Virus record (IMG/VR): IMGVR_UViG_3300042305_001773
Coordinates: 124,001-188,000 of that record
Length of the DNA stretch: 64,000 bases
Strand: one strand, 5' to 3'
Origin: a virus
Shown: positions 1 through 6,824 of the stretch, piece by piece
How the letters are laid out: each line of letters begins with the position of its first letter
How positions within the stretch are numbered: the first letter of the stretch is position 1
Translations under genes and position numbers: made by a program
Notes under the pieces: model-generated
The model's input: the letters and a program-made list of their open reading frames with translations, nothing else
The model's database searches: none
Told to the model about the DNA's origin: nothing

Positions 1-6
1 GTTGCC

Positions 7-1167
7 TTAATAAATAACGGTCAATGAAACGGCGCAATCGGTGAGCGGGAACAAATACACACCGCGCGCAGAGAATTGCCTTGGGCGCTCCAACCGCATA
101 ACAACGCGACCAGAGTGCAAAAGTGTCGCTACAACATAGGGCCCGGTTGACGAAACCGAAGCGTCGAGCGAGATAACATAATCTGTACCGGGAACAGGCA
201 CCTGCACAGACGCTCCGTGCGGGCCGGAGGCGCCAGTGATTCCCAGCCTAGCGGCTTCTTTGCCGCCGTCAATAACGCGCTCAAGTGACGCCACATCTTC
301 GCGCGGCACAAATGCCCAGTGTACGGGCTTTGTAAACTCTCCAAGATACCCAGCACGCTCAATCTGTTTGCGCTGCTCTTCGCTGATGATTGCCGCAATC
401 TCAAGATGCCGCGCGGCGATGTTTACGTACGCCAACAGCGCCGGCGAAATAGACGCGTAGTCTTCAGCCGTGTTGGTGCCGGTTATTACCGGCGACGAGC
501 GCGGCCGAACAGGAAAGAACTCGCCAGTCTCCAAAAAGACAAAATGTGTGTTGGTGCCGTTGTCGAACGAGATGCCACGATACGCCGGGCCTAGCTCGCC
601 ACTGGGCAGCTTGTCACGAAAGTTGACAAGGCTAGCCGACAACGCAGATGCCATTGTGTCGGTGAACTGGGCCGGAGCGAACACCCGAGACAGCATGCGC
701 TCGTTGTAAATCTCAGGCGCAACCGGGTGCACAATTAGCGGATTTTTTGGAGACTCCGCGACCTCTGCGATTACGGCATCAAAGATATCTTGAGCCGGCA
801 CGTCCGCATCAGCTAGCCCGTTCTCGATCAGATCGGCGAACAGAACGAGCGCCGCGCTAACAATTGCCGGCGCCGTTTGATCCGTGGCGCCGTATTGTTT
901 TGCGACTGTGATACCGCGCGAAAGCGCCGCCTGCGTAATTGAAAAAGGTACTGCGCCCCAGTTGATGTTGCCCGAAACTTGAGCAAGCTGCCAAAGCGCT
1001 TTAAAGAACGCCGGATCTTTCTTCGGCGTGCAGGACTGGCGAAACAATTCGAGCGTGCAGGCCAGTAGCCGCAACTGCCCAAGGTCGTCAGTTGTGCGAA
1101 ATTTACTTAGAAACTCCCGAACATGAACTGATGGTTTTGGTGATTTGTCCACTGAATACTCCGTCAC
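7..1167 (-). CDS. hypothetical protein, 386 aa
   Basis: I do not recognise this family. The protein is soluble-looking, with a helical first half (about residues 15-200) and a second half richer in beta-prone stretches (about residues 200-386), and no signal peptide or membrane segment. It opens with GTG at 1165-1167. That start lies inside the 3' end of the upstream HTH/DHS-like gene (65 nt overlap), and I see no clear ribosome binding site, so a later start is possible. It is the last complete gene of the minus-strand operon in this window. The stop TAA sits at 7-9. Confidence 0.6.
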   Translation of the reverse strand: MTEYSVDKSPKPSVHVREFLSKFRTTDDLGQLRLLACTLELFRQSCTPKKDPAFFKALWQLAQVSGNINWGAVPFSITQAALSRGITVAKQYGATDQTAPAIVSAALVLFADLIENGLADADVPAQDIFDAVIAEVAESPKNPLIVHPVAPEIYNERMLSRVFAPAQFTDTMASALSASLVNFRDKLPSGELGPAYRGISFDNGTNTHFVFLETGEFFPVRPRSSPVITGTNTAEDYASISPALLAYVNIAARHLEIAAIISEEQRKQIERAGYLGEFTKPVHWAFVPREDVASLERVIDGGKEAARLGITGASGPHGASVQVPVPGTDYVISLDASVSSTGPYVVATLLHSGRVVMRLERPRQFSARGVYLFPLTDCAVSLTVIY

Positions 1168-2320
1168 AAGCGTTTAAAAGTGTCATCACGTTCGCTTTAA
1201 AAGTGCCTAAAATGTTGTGCGCTGTGCCGTTATGGCTATCCACATATGACGCAAAAGAAGGTTGAACGTGACTGTCGATAAGGACAGCGTGAAAATTCGG
1301 GGCGCGCTCGCTGTCGGAAAGCGCGCACCGAGCCTGAAGAAACAACTGCAGGCCGCGCATAGCGTCGCCGATAAACAACACTACGCCACATTGTGTCTGA
1401 CATAGCTGACGTACCTGCTCCGCAAACACGAGAAAGTCTACGTACGTCGCAGCACCAAACGCGGCGCCGATCTCTGCTCCCGGACCATCAGGATAGATGT
1501 GCCCAGCCATCTCGCCCAACTCGACGTGCACGGTGGCGGGAACACCCAGCGTGTAAGCAGAGTGCAGCAAGCTGCGCTCCGTTGTCGCCCGCGGAGAATA
1601 CGCCCAGCGCCCGACAGCCTCGCCGTAACCAAGACCCTGATTGGCGGCTAGCCGCGCAACGTAGTTCAAGTCGTGCGTCATGCCGCGCTCTGCCAAGCGT
1701 ACATCGGCCACCAGCCCAGCGCCGGTGGTGGCAACAGCCGTGACATACTTCTTGCGCAGCAGCTCAACTGCGGCGATACCCGCGCCAGAATGAATCGCCG
1801 GCGCCGAAATAAATAACATTACCGGCTGGTCTTCAACGCGAGCTGTGTGAATCAGGCTTGCGGCGTTGACGTGAACTTCTTTGATTAAACACAGCGCATC
1901 GGCAATCTCTGGTGGCATGGCGTCACACGGCGGTGTCGCCGCTCGAAGGGTGTCGAAAACAGGGAACGCGCTGTTTAAGCGTTGAGGTAATACAAGCGCG
2001 CCGGGATGTTCAGTGGTCGGCGTGCGCAGCATCGGTCCGCTGCCCCACAACAGCCAGTCAGCATTGACGTGCGTGTGGCTAAGAATTTGCGCCAGCAGTT
2101 GCGCAGACACCGCGTACTGCCGCTTGAATACTTTGCCAAGATGCGTTGATTCTAGTTCGATGGCGCGCGCAAACGCCGGCACATTGTTATTAAAAAGAGT
2201 CGCGCACAGATACTCCAACCTCTGCAGCCATGGCTGGTCCGCGTGCGCGATCTTGCGCCTGCGCAATTCGCGCCTCTGCCGCTGCCGATCGCTCAGGTGA
2301 CTGCGTTTTGGTCTTGGCAT
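1103..2320 (-). CDS. HTH domain fused to deoxyhypusine-synthase-like domain
   Basis: Residues about 30-95 resemble a phage CI-type helix-turn-helix: a helical block ends in a phrase like 'VNADWLLWGSGPML', typical of repressor HTH domains. Residues about 165-385 resemble the bacterial deoxyhypusine-synthase-like family. The signs are an SAPAIHSG-type loop, 'VATTGAG', 'GYGEAVGR', 'LGVPATVHVELG', 'HIYPDGPGAEIGAA' and 'GVVLFIGDA', in family order. In that family these segments build an NAD-binding Rossmann-like site; activity on a protein or polyamine here is unproven. The ATG at 2320 has an AAAGGG ribosome binding site about 6 nt upstream, supporting this start despite a 131-nt overlap with the preceding gene. 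It could be a ligand-sensing transcription factor with an NAD- or polyamine-binding domain. Confidence 0.6.
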   Translation of the reverse strand: MPRPKRSHLSDRQRQRRELRRRKIAHADQPWLQRLEYLCATLFNNNVPAFARAIELESTHLGKVFKRQYAVSAQLLAQILSHTHVNADWLLWGSGPMLRTPTTEHPGALVLPQRLNSAFPVFDTLRAATPPCDAMPPEIADALCLIKEVHVNAASLIHTARVEDQPVMLFISAPAIHSGAGIAAVELLRKKYVTAVATTGAGLVADVRLAERGMTHDLNYVARLAANQGLGYGEAVGRWAYSPRATTERSLLHSAYTLGVPATVHVELGEMAGHIYPDGPGAEIGAAFGAATYVDFLVFAEQVRQLCQTQCGVVLFIGDAMRGLQLFLQARCALSDSERAPNFHAVLIDSHVQPSFASYVDSHNGTAHNILGTFKANVMTLLNACDGVFSGQITKTISSCSGVSK

Positions 2321-3311
2321 CGTCGCCCTTTCGTTTCTGCGAGTCTACAAGTCCGCGACCTACAGCGCGCAGAATACCGGTTCCGGCCAGTAGTCGCATA
2401 CCGTGTACGGCACGCAAGTAAGCAGCGACAAGCTCATCGTAACCGTCCAGCAGCGGCATTGGATATTTGTTGAACTCGCCGAACAGATAGAAAAACTCTG
2501 TATCAGGCTGCTCGTAACACTCGGCGACTTTGAGTGACTTGATATACGTTACTCGGCTCCCGCGAACACGAACACACGGCAGCTTTGTTTTTGGGGCGTG
2601 TAAAAAAAACTGCCGGGCCTCGATCAGCCAGCCATTGTCCTGTGGAACAACAGCCAACCGCCACATCGAGCCCATCGTTTTACGCCCGAGCTGCTTTGTC
2701 TGCTTGTTGTATGCGTTGCGCTCGCGCTGCAGCTCGCCCCACACTAAGCGCTCGTACTGCTTTACCACGTCCAGCCCACAGCCAACGCGCGGGTCCCATT
2801 CCGGCGCGGCGATAAATCGAGTGGCAACGCGGCAAGTGACAATAAGCTTAGTGTCTTTATTGTGACGTCCCAGCGCCCGTAATTTGTTTTTAACGTCACG
2901 ATACTGCGCCGTACTGATACGCGCGTAGCAAAACGGACAGATGTGTGCCCAGTTACACGGCCGCAACGCCACATCTTTTTTCCAACGAAAAAACATATAC
3001 GTCGGACGGCAGAACAGACACCGCTGAAACGACAGCCGAAACTTTTTGAAATCAAAATCAGCGTCGTCAGGATGTGCCAGCCGCGCCACTGGTAACCACA
3101 GCGCGCGAATTGCTAACTCTTTCAGTTTGAGAGCCCAGCGCTGCCGCACCGTATTTGTCCGGCTGATTACGGCGTCGTGTGTCTTGGCGCTAGTCAAGCC
3201 CAGTACAAAGTGCTGCGCAAACACATGCGCCATACGGACGCTGACGCGATTAACGCGCCACGGTTTTAATCGGTAGCGACGGACAAACTCCGCAAAGGCG
3301 ATAAGCGCCAT
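2190..3311 (-). CDS. Cys-rich Rep-like protein
   Basis: A 373-aa basic protein with a cysteine cluster: C98-x2-C101, then C119-x5-C125-x2-C128 within a 'CNWAHICPFCYAR' phrase. This layout recalls the zinc-binding part of some plasmid rolling-circle replication (Rep) proteins. I do not see a convincing catalytic HUH or tyrosine motif, so replication initiation is only a suggestion. The C-terminal 60 residues are low-complexity, Ala/Arg/Lys-rich, and overlap the next gene by 131 nt. Its ATG overlaps the stop of the 67-aa gene (TAATG). Confidence 0.5.
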   Translation of the reverse strand: MALIAFAEFVRRYRLKPWRVNRVSVRMAHVFAQHFVLGLTSAKTHDAVISRTNTVRQRWALKLKELAIRALWLPVARLAHPDDADFDFKKFRLSFQRCLFCRPTYMFFRWKKDVALRPCNWAHICPFCYARISTAQYRDVKNKLRALGRHNKDTKLIVTCRVATRFIAAPEWDPRVGCGLDVVKQYERLVWGELQRERNAYNKQTKQLGRKTMGSMWRLAVVPQDNGWLIEARQFFLHAPKTKLPCVRVRGSRVTYIKSLKVAECYEQPDTEFFYLFGEFNKYPMPLLDGYDELVAAYLRAVHGMRLLAGTGILRAVGRGLVDSQKRKGDDAKTKTQSPERSAAAEARIAQAQDRARGPAMAAEVGVSVRDSF

Positions 3312-3514
3312 TACAGCGTGTCTTTCACCGGTAATGTGTCCATATCCAGAATTGCGTTGCGCACATTAACGTGCTGAGCAATTTCTGCGCGCTGCGTTCG
3401 GATCTCTGTGCGTAAAGACTCAATGTGCGCCGCGGCTTCTAACGCCAGCTGCGCGCCGTCTGCGCGTGGTTGTTTAGCCGCCCACAACGTCAAACGTTTT
3501 ACAATGTCGCGCAT
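3311..3514 (-). CDS. hypothetical protein, 67 aa
   Basis: Small helical protein with a probable short amphipathic coiled coil (residues about 18-50). No family recognised. It is translationally coupled to its neighbours: its TAA overlaps the ATG of the Rep-like gene, and its own start lies 16 nt inside the 88-aa gene. Confidence 0.55.
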   Translation of the reverse strand: MRDIVKRLTLWAAKQPRADGAQLALEAAAHIESLRTEIRTQRAEIAQHVNVRNAILDMDTLPVKDTL

Positions 3515-3765
3515 TTTGTCACCAGCGCGCCGCTAGAGTAGTCACCGCCGGGCGTCACAGTCTTTGTGCTTAACACCTGCACCTTCGGCTTTGGCGGAAT
3601 ACGACCAAACCAAATACCGCAGCCGAACAAGCAGAGCCGCATGGCCGGCGCGGTAGATAAGCCGATATGCAAAATACAGCCAGTACCCATCCATTCAAAT
3701 CTAGCGCCCCATCGGCGCGTCGTATCGAAGTGCGTTGTTGTAACAGTCCATGCGTTTGCAGTCAT
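3499..3765 (-). CDS. hypothetical protein, 88 aa
   Basis: Small protein of no recognised family. Residues about 30-55 are hydrophobic and Gly/Cys-rich, perhaps one short membrane-associated stretch. It starts 3 nt after the stop of the 56-aa gene and overlaps the 67-aa gene by 16 nt, as expected in this compact operon. Confidence 0.5.
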   Translation of the reverse strand: MTANAWTVTTTHFDTTRRWGARFEWMGTGCILHIGLSTAPAMRLCLFGCGIWFGRIPPKPKVQVLSTKTVTPGGDYSSGALVTKCATL

Positions 3766-3768
3766 TGC

Positions 3769-3939
3769 TTATACTTTTTTACGTTTTCGTGAAGGTTTGG
3801 CGGCTGCGTACATCTGATCGATCAGGTCGTGCACCATTGGATCGCAATCGACGTGGCGATACGGTACGTACCGCGTTTCTTTTAAGAACTTGCGCACAAG
3901 CGTTTTTAAACTTTTCAGCTCTTCTTTTGCGCTAATCAT
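3769..3939 (-). CDS. small basic protein, 56 aa
   Basis: An open frame of 56 codons starts with ATG at 3937-3939 and ends with TAA at 3769-3771. Its ATG overlaps the TGA of the 104-aa gene (ATGA), the usual coupling in this operon, and it fills an otherwise empty gap. The protein is helical with a Lys/Arg-rich C-terminus (K-P-S-R-K-R-K-K). No family recognised. Confidence 0.6.
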   Translation of the reverse strand: MISAKEELKSLKTLVRKFLKETRYVPYRHVDCDPMVHDLIDQMYAAAKPSRKRKKV

Positions 3940-4250
3940 TCGTGTTTTTCCCGCAAGCGGTCTAACGTTTTGGCTAAGTTCATAATGTTTTCAACAGCCT
4001 CTGCGTTAGATAGTTCACCGGCGTGCATCCGAAGACTAATCGCGCCGTGCATGGTCGCGCGCAACTCCTCGTCGGTGAGGGTCTGGGTTCTTGCGAAATC
4101 CGTCAGGTTTTGGATCGCCACACGCAGCGAATCCGTTTCCCTCTCCATACACGCCAGCCGGCCACGCAGTCGCTCAATCTCGGTCCGTTGATCCTGAATG
4201 ATCTGGTCGGCCTGCTCCCACGACATAATCGCAGCATTCGGGTCAAGCAT
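3936..4250 (-). CDS. coiled-coil protein, 104 aa
   Basis: Residues about 10-50 form heptad-like repeats with many E, R, L and Q, predicting a coiled coil; the second half is also helical. No enzymatic motif and no family recognised. The ATG at 4250 lies 3 nt beyond the stop of the tiny membrane gene, preceded by AGGTGA. The gene is coupled downstream by an ATGA overlap. Confidence 0.6.
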   Translation of the reverse strand: MLDPNAAIMSWEQADQIIQDQRTEIERLRGRLACMERETDSLRVAIQNLTDFARTQTLTDEELRATMHGAISLRMHAGELSNAEAVENIMNLAKTLDRLREKHE

Positions 4251-4253
4251 CGT

Positions 4254-4343
4254 TCACCTGTCGTATCCGCGAAAGTAAAAATAGATAAACGCGATGGCTA
4301 TAGCCGCGCCGCAAATCTCAGATACCCAACTGCACACGATCAC
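4254..4343 (-). CDS. tiny single-pass membrane peptide, 29 aa
   Basis: GTG at 4341-4343 overlaps the stop of the MazG-like gene (GTGA) and has a near-perfect AAGGAGG ribosome binding site 5 nt upstream, the strongest in this operon. The 29-residue product has one hydrophobic helix (about residues 10-24, Ala/Ile/Phe/Tyr-rich) followed by an R-G-Y-D-R tail, suggesting a membrane peptide. Function unknown. Strong initiation signals argue that it is translated, despite its size. Confidence 0.6.
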   Translation of the reverse strand: MIVCSWVSEICGAAIAIAFIYFYFRGYDR

Positions 4344-4648
4344 GACGCCTCCTTCACAAATATTCCTTCGGGCGTTAATGTGCCCTTGCGGTCTTTGATC
4401 TCGTCGTAGGCGCTGGCTAAACAGTCCGTAATATTTGCGCCGTACAACTTGCAGTACAAGATCAGCGTGACCAGTACGTCGCCGACGCCGTCTTTCACGC
4501 CGGGCATATCACCCTTGAGCGTCGCGTCGGCCAGTTCGCCCAGTTCCGACATTGTCTTCATCAGCTGCGCGGTTGGGTTGCTGTTGGGGATGATCTTTCG
4601 GTCCATCGCCCACTGCACCACCTTCGTTTCCAGTTCGTGAAACGTCAT
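4340..4648 (-). CDS. MazG-like NTP pyrophosphohydrolase
   Basis: A 102-aa all-alpha NTP-PPase of the MazG/dUTPase-like superfamily. E35-L-G-E38 and the downstream K-D53-G-V-G-D57 phrase match the metal-binding ExxE...DxxD layout. These enzymes hydrolyse (d)NTPs to the monophosphate and pyrophosphate. Phage versions are linked to nucleotide-pool or alarmone control. The length suits a single-domain MazG-like protein. It is co-transcribed with small coiled-coil genes. The substrate cannot be told from sequence. Confidence 0.75.
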   Translation of the reverse strand: MTFHELETKVVQWAMDRKIIPNSNPTAQLMKTMSELGELADATLKGDMPGVKDGVGDVLVTLILYCKLYGANITDCLASAYDEIKDRKGTLTPEGIFVKEAS

Positions 4649-4673
4649 GTCAGTCGTTGCCTCCGGTGCGGGT

Positions 4674-5120
4674 TTATTTTTGTAAAATAGATTTCAATAA
4701 GTCTGCTGCTATTTTTGTTTCTTTGATTCCCACTCTGTCATAAGAATCTGAGTCATCAATAAAATATTGTATTGCTTGTTTTTGTTCCTCATTTAACAAT
4801 GCGCCAATTCTTGTGTCTGCGTCATTGCCTTTTAACTCCCTGATTTCTTTCGTTAAGGTTTCGACCTGCGCCTCAAGCTGTTTGATGCGCTTTCTAAATC
4901 GAACTTCAGTTGGGTCGTCGTGCAGGCCCCAATCCTGTTCGTGAACTGATAACAAATCGAGCGCGTACAGCCGCAGCTGCTTGCGCATGTCTTCGCGCTC
5001 TTGGCGCAACATGTTAAGCAGCGCAAGAACAGTCCGCATTTCTTGCGGAGTCAGCTCGCCCATCGCCAACCGTATGGCCTGCCTGTCGCCGGCCCAGATA
5101 GCTTCAAGGTTGATTGGCAT
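4674..5120 (-). CDS. coiled-coil protein, 148 aa
   Basis: A helical protein with a long charged heptad region (about residues 75-100) and a short C-terminal domain. No family recognised. It starts with ATG at 5120, 4 nt after the stop of the W-T-P-T-W-rich gene, and is part of the minus-strand operon. Confidence 0.6.
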   Translation of the reverse strand: MPINLEAIWAGDRQAIRLAMGELTPQEMRTVLALLNMLRQEREDMRKQLRLYALDLLSVHEQDWGLHDDPTEVRFRKRIKQLEAQVETLTKEIRELKGNDADTRIGALLNEEQKQAIQYFIDDSDSYDRVGIKETKIAADLLKSILQK

Positions 5121-5123
5121 GAC

Positions 5124-5363
5124 TCACCACGTTGGCGTCCACGTTGGCGTCCACGGACCAGACGGCCAACCCGGCGTGTCTTGCTTTTGCGGGTGCGGAT
5201 ATGGATATGACAGCGGCAAACGCGTAACCGCAAGCTCGACGGCAGTCAGCCGCTGCTGCAGTGTTTCAATCTGCGCTCTCAGCTGCGCTATCTCCGCCGC
5301 TAGTTGAAGCATCGGCGACGGCTTGCGGATTTTCTTCTTTGTTTTCTTGGCTTTCTTCGCCAC
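5124..5363 (-). CDS. Lys-rich coiled coil with Trp/Pro/Thr tail
   Basis: I place the start at GTG 5361-5363, which has AGGAG 7 nt upstream; a longer frame would begin at a GTG at 5396 without such a site. The 79-aa product has a Lys-rich N-terminus (K-K-A-K-K-T-K-K-K), a leucine heptad segment, then a Pro/Tyr stretch, ending in W-T-P-T-W-T-P-T-W. The tail repeats arise from a short tandem DNA repeat near 5124-5150. Function unknown. It overlaps the SEC-C gene by about 98 nt. Confidence 0.5.
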   Translation of the reverse strand: MAKKAKKTKKKIRKPSPMLQLAAEIAQLRAQIETLQQRLTAVELAVTRLPLSYPYPHPQKQDTPGWPSGPWTPTWTPTW

Positions 5364-5799
5364 TGATCTGCTCCTGCATCTTGTCAATTCGAGCACGCAC
5401 TAACTCTATGGCTTGCTCGACACTTTCAACTTCAATAAACGGAAGCTTGGTTTGTAAGTGTTCCCACTTCGTCGGACCTACGCCGGCTACGTTGATCTCG
5501 CCGGGCTCTTGGCTGCCAAATTCGTCAAGCAGCGCCACGGCGGTTGCAGTCTCTCGCGACGGAAACACCAGAATCCTGTTGTCAACGTCGGAGAAGAACT
5601 TCACACCCGTCCGATCACAAATGACATAGCGCACGGCTGACTCGCCCGTATCAATGTAGCTCATCGCCTTAGCCGGCGCAGAATAACTCACGCGATTTTG
5701 CGGTGCGTCAGGGCTGTGGCACGCTTTAAACTTTTTGCCGCTGTTACAGGGACACCGGTCGTTACGTTTGATAATGCTATCTTTGCGAATCGTGCTCAC
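5266..5799 (-). CDS. SEC-C zinc-motif protein
   Basis: Residues 12-28 match the SEC-C motif: R-N-D-R-C-P-C-N-S-G-K-K-F-K-x-C-H, with C16, C18, C27 and H28 as zinc ligands. In SecA this motif binds zinc and SecB or ribosomes. Stand-alone SEC-C proteins are common and mostly uncharacterised. The remaining 150 residues include a beta-rich middle and a Glu/Ser/Ala-rich disordered tail. It begins 23 nt before the end of the 102-aa gene. The role in the phage is unknown. Confidence 0.7.
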   Translation of the reverse strand: MSTIRKDSIIKRNDRCPCNSGKKFKACHSPDAPQNRVSYSAPAKAMSYIDTGESAVRYVICDRTGVKFFSDVDNRILVFPSRETATAVALLDEFGSQEPGEINVAGVGPTKWEHLQTKLPFIEVESVEQAIELVRARIDKMQEQISGEESQENKEENPQAVADASTSGGDSAAESAD

Positions 5800-6085
5800 G
5801 AAAAACCTCCGTGTTGCCGTTGAGCTGGATTAACCTCCGGCCAGCCGGACCGGGTTGGGCCATTGTCTCTTTTTCTCTTGCTTGTGCAATACGTAGCCAG
5901 TTCAACCGAAACTCTTCAATCGTGACCCCTTCCCGCGGCAGCAGTAGGTCGAGCGACATGCGCGTTTGGCGGGCGCTGACGTCGTAATTCATTGCAACGC
6001 CAATAACCTGAGCATTAAACAACAGCGCAATACCTTCCTGCAGCTGTTCTAGCGGGTCGGGGTTCGATTCAAACGGCGCCCTCAT
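5777..6085 (-). CDS. hypothetical protein, 102 aa
   Basis: I choose ATG 6083-6085, which overlaps the upstream stop (ATGA); the longer frame to 6187 has no supporting signal and begins with low-complexity His/Arg residues. The product is a small alpha/beta protein of no recognised family. It overlaps the SEC-C gene start by 23 nt. Confidence 0.55.
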   Translation of the reverse strand: MRAPFESNPDPLEQLQEGIALLFNAQVIGVAMNYDVSARQTRMSLDLLLPREGVTIEEFRLNWLRIAQAREKETMAQPGPAGRRLIQLNGNTEVFREHDSQR

Positions 6086-6321
6086 GGTTCGACCGTCACC
6101 TGCGCCGTTGTCATGAGCAAGCCGGCACGCATGGTCGAGACGCCGTGAATGGTGATGCGGTCGCCCACAACAATCGTCTCGCGGCACTGGACGCTGAGCC
6201 GATCAGGCGCGGTCGGGTCAGGGTAGATCAGCTTGGGCGTGCCCTCAGCAAGTACCGTCGGCAGGCTTGGCGGCGTCGGGGGCTGCTTGCGAGGAATCGT
6301 CACTACGCCGGGTGTTGTCAT
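6082..6321 (-). CDS. hypothetical beta-rich protein, about 79 aa
   Basis: A short beta-rich, Pro/Thr-containing protein of no recognised family. ATG at 6321 has GAGGTC about 8 nt upstream; another ATG at 6348 would add 9 residues but has no clear ribosome binding site. Coupled to the next gene by ATGA. Confidence 0.5.
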   Translation of the reverse strand: MTTPGVVTIPRKQPPTPPSLPTVLAEGTPKLIYPDPTAPDRLSVQCRETIVVGDRITIHGVSTMRAGLLMTTAQVTVEP

Positions 6322-6469
6322 GGTCGAGACCTCGGTTGAAGAAGACATGGAAACACAGCTTACCGGGATTGCCCCGCAGGCTGACGTTCGGCGGAAACGG
6401 AGAGTCGCTAGGCGTCGGCTCGTTCGAAAACTGATGAATCGCGTGAAACGTGTTGGAGTCGTTGGACAT
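6245..6469 (-). CDS. hypothetical protein, 74 aa
   Basis: First gene downstream of the hairpin-dense non-coding stretch. ATG at 6469 is preceded by a weak GAG-type site. The product is polar and shows no motif. It overlaps the next gene by up to 104 nt in another frame, so its 3' half may not be under selection; coding status is uncertain. Confidence 0.4.
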   Translation of the reverse strand: MSNDSNTFHAIHQFSNEPTPSDSPFPPNVSLRGNPGKLCFHVFFNRGLDHDNTRRSDDSSQAAPDAAKPADGTC

Positions 6470-6490
6470 GCTTTGCTCGCTTTGACGGCA

Positions 6491-6510
6491 GGATTATGTT
6501 GTCATAATCC
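6491..6510. promoter_or_regulatory. palindrome, possible operator
   Basis: Perfect 8-bp inverted repeat GGATTATG-ttgt-CATAATCC, flanked by a second short inverted pair (ACGGCA at 6485, TGCCGT at 6517). It sits about 22 nt upstream of the first gene (6469) of a minus-strand operon. On the minus strand CATAAT inside the repeat could double as a -10 box, but I see no good -35. Operator or RNA hairpin are both possible. Confidence 0.4.
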
Positions 6511-6759
6511 GAGATTTGCCGTTTGTAGGGGGGTAAAATGGGTCAAAAATTGCCCGTAACCTATTGGCGTTATTGGGTTTGCAACAACGCGTTCAAGCAT
6601 TTTTTGTCCGAATTACGCGGACCTAGAGTAAGTCCTTCGGACTTACAAGGCCGGCATTTTTTTGGAAATGCCGGCAACTTTGGATGTCTACTGCATGATC
6701 GGGGGGTTGTTCAATTAACGTTGGGCAAATTGGGTAATTTGCCCTGACGTTTGGATAGC

Positions 6760-6815
6760 AAAAAAAGAGATAGCGTAGGGGCGGGATTTCCCCGCCCCTA
6801 CGCGTAGAATCTCTT
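6760..6815 (-). terminator. rho-independent terminator after ParB-like gene
   Basis: Minus-strand hairpin with a 13-bp perfect stem (GCGTAGGGGCGGG at 6773-6785 with its complement at 6791-6803, 5-nt loop). An outer arm of 7 bp (6765-6771 with 6809-6815) extends it, and seven Us follow (plus-strand A-run 6760-6766). It begins about 9 nt after the stop of the 373-aa gene. Confidence 0.8.
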
Positions 6816-6824
6816 CAACTCGGC

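Larger units (their letters stand above)
6470..6824. other. non-coding stretch with six inverted repeats
   Basis: No convincing gene in about 350 nt. It holds a series of perfect or near-perfect inverted repeats: 6485-6522 (compound, core GGATTATG-ttgt-CATAATCC), 6606-6622, 6628-6646 (8 bp, 3-nt loop), 6650-6675 (10 bp, 6-nt loop), 6717-6751 (9 bp core, 4-nt loop, 5 bp outer arm) and the terminator at 6760-6815. On the minus strand this is the spacer between the end of the ParB-like gene's transcript and the operon leading to position 1, so promoter/operator or structured leader RNA are likely roles. Confidence 0.6.

Noticed and set aside
6056-6078. T-loop-like GGTTCGATTC considered as a tRNA remnant
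   Set aside because: Flanking bases do not pair as a T-stem and the region is coding for the 102-aa gene.
6538-6747. Plus-strand 69-aa frame in the hairpin region, preceded by AGGGGGG
   Set aside because: It runs across three strong hairpins, has no motif, and is on the rare strand; the G-run may be chance. Kept as a weak possibility only.
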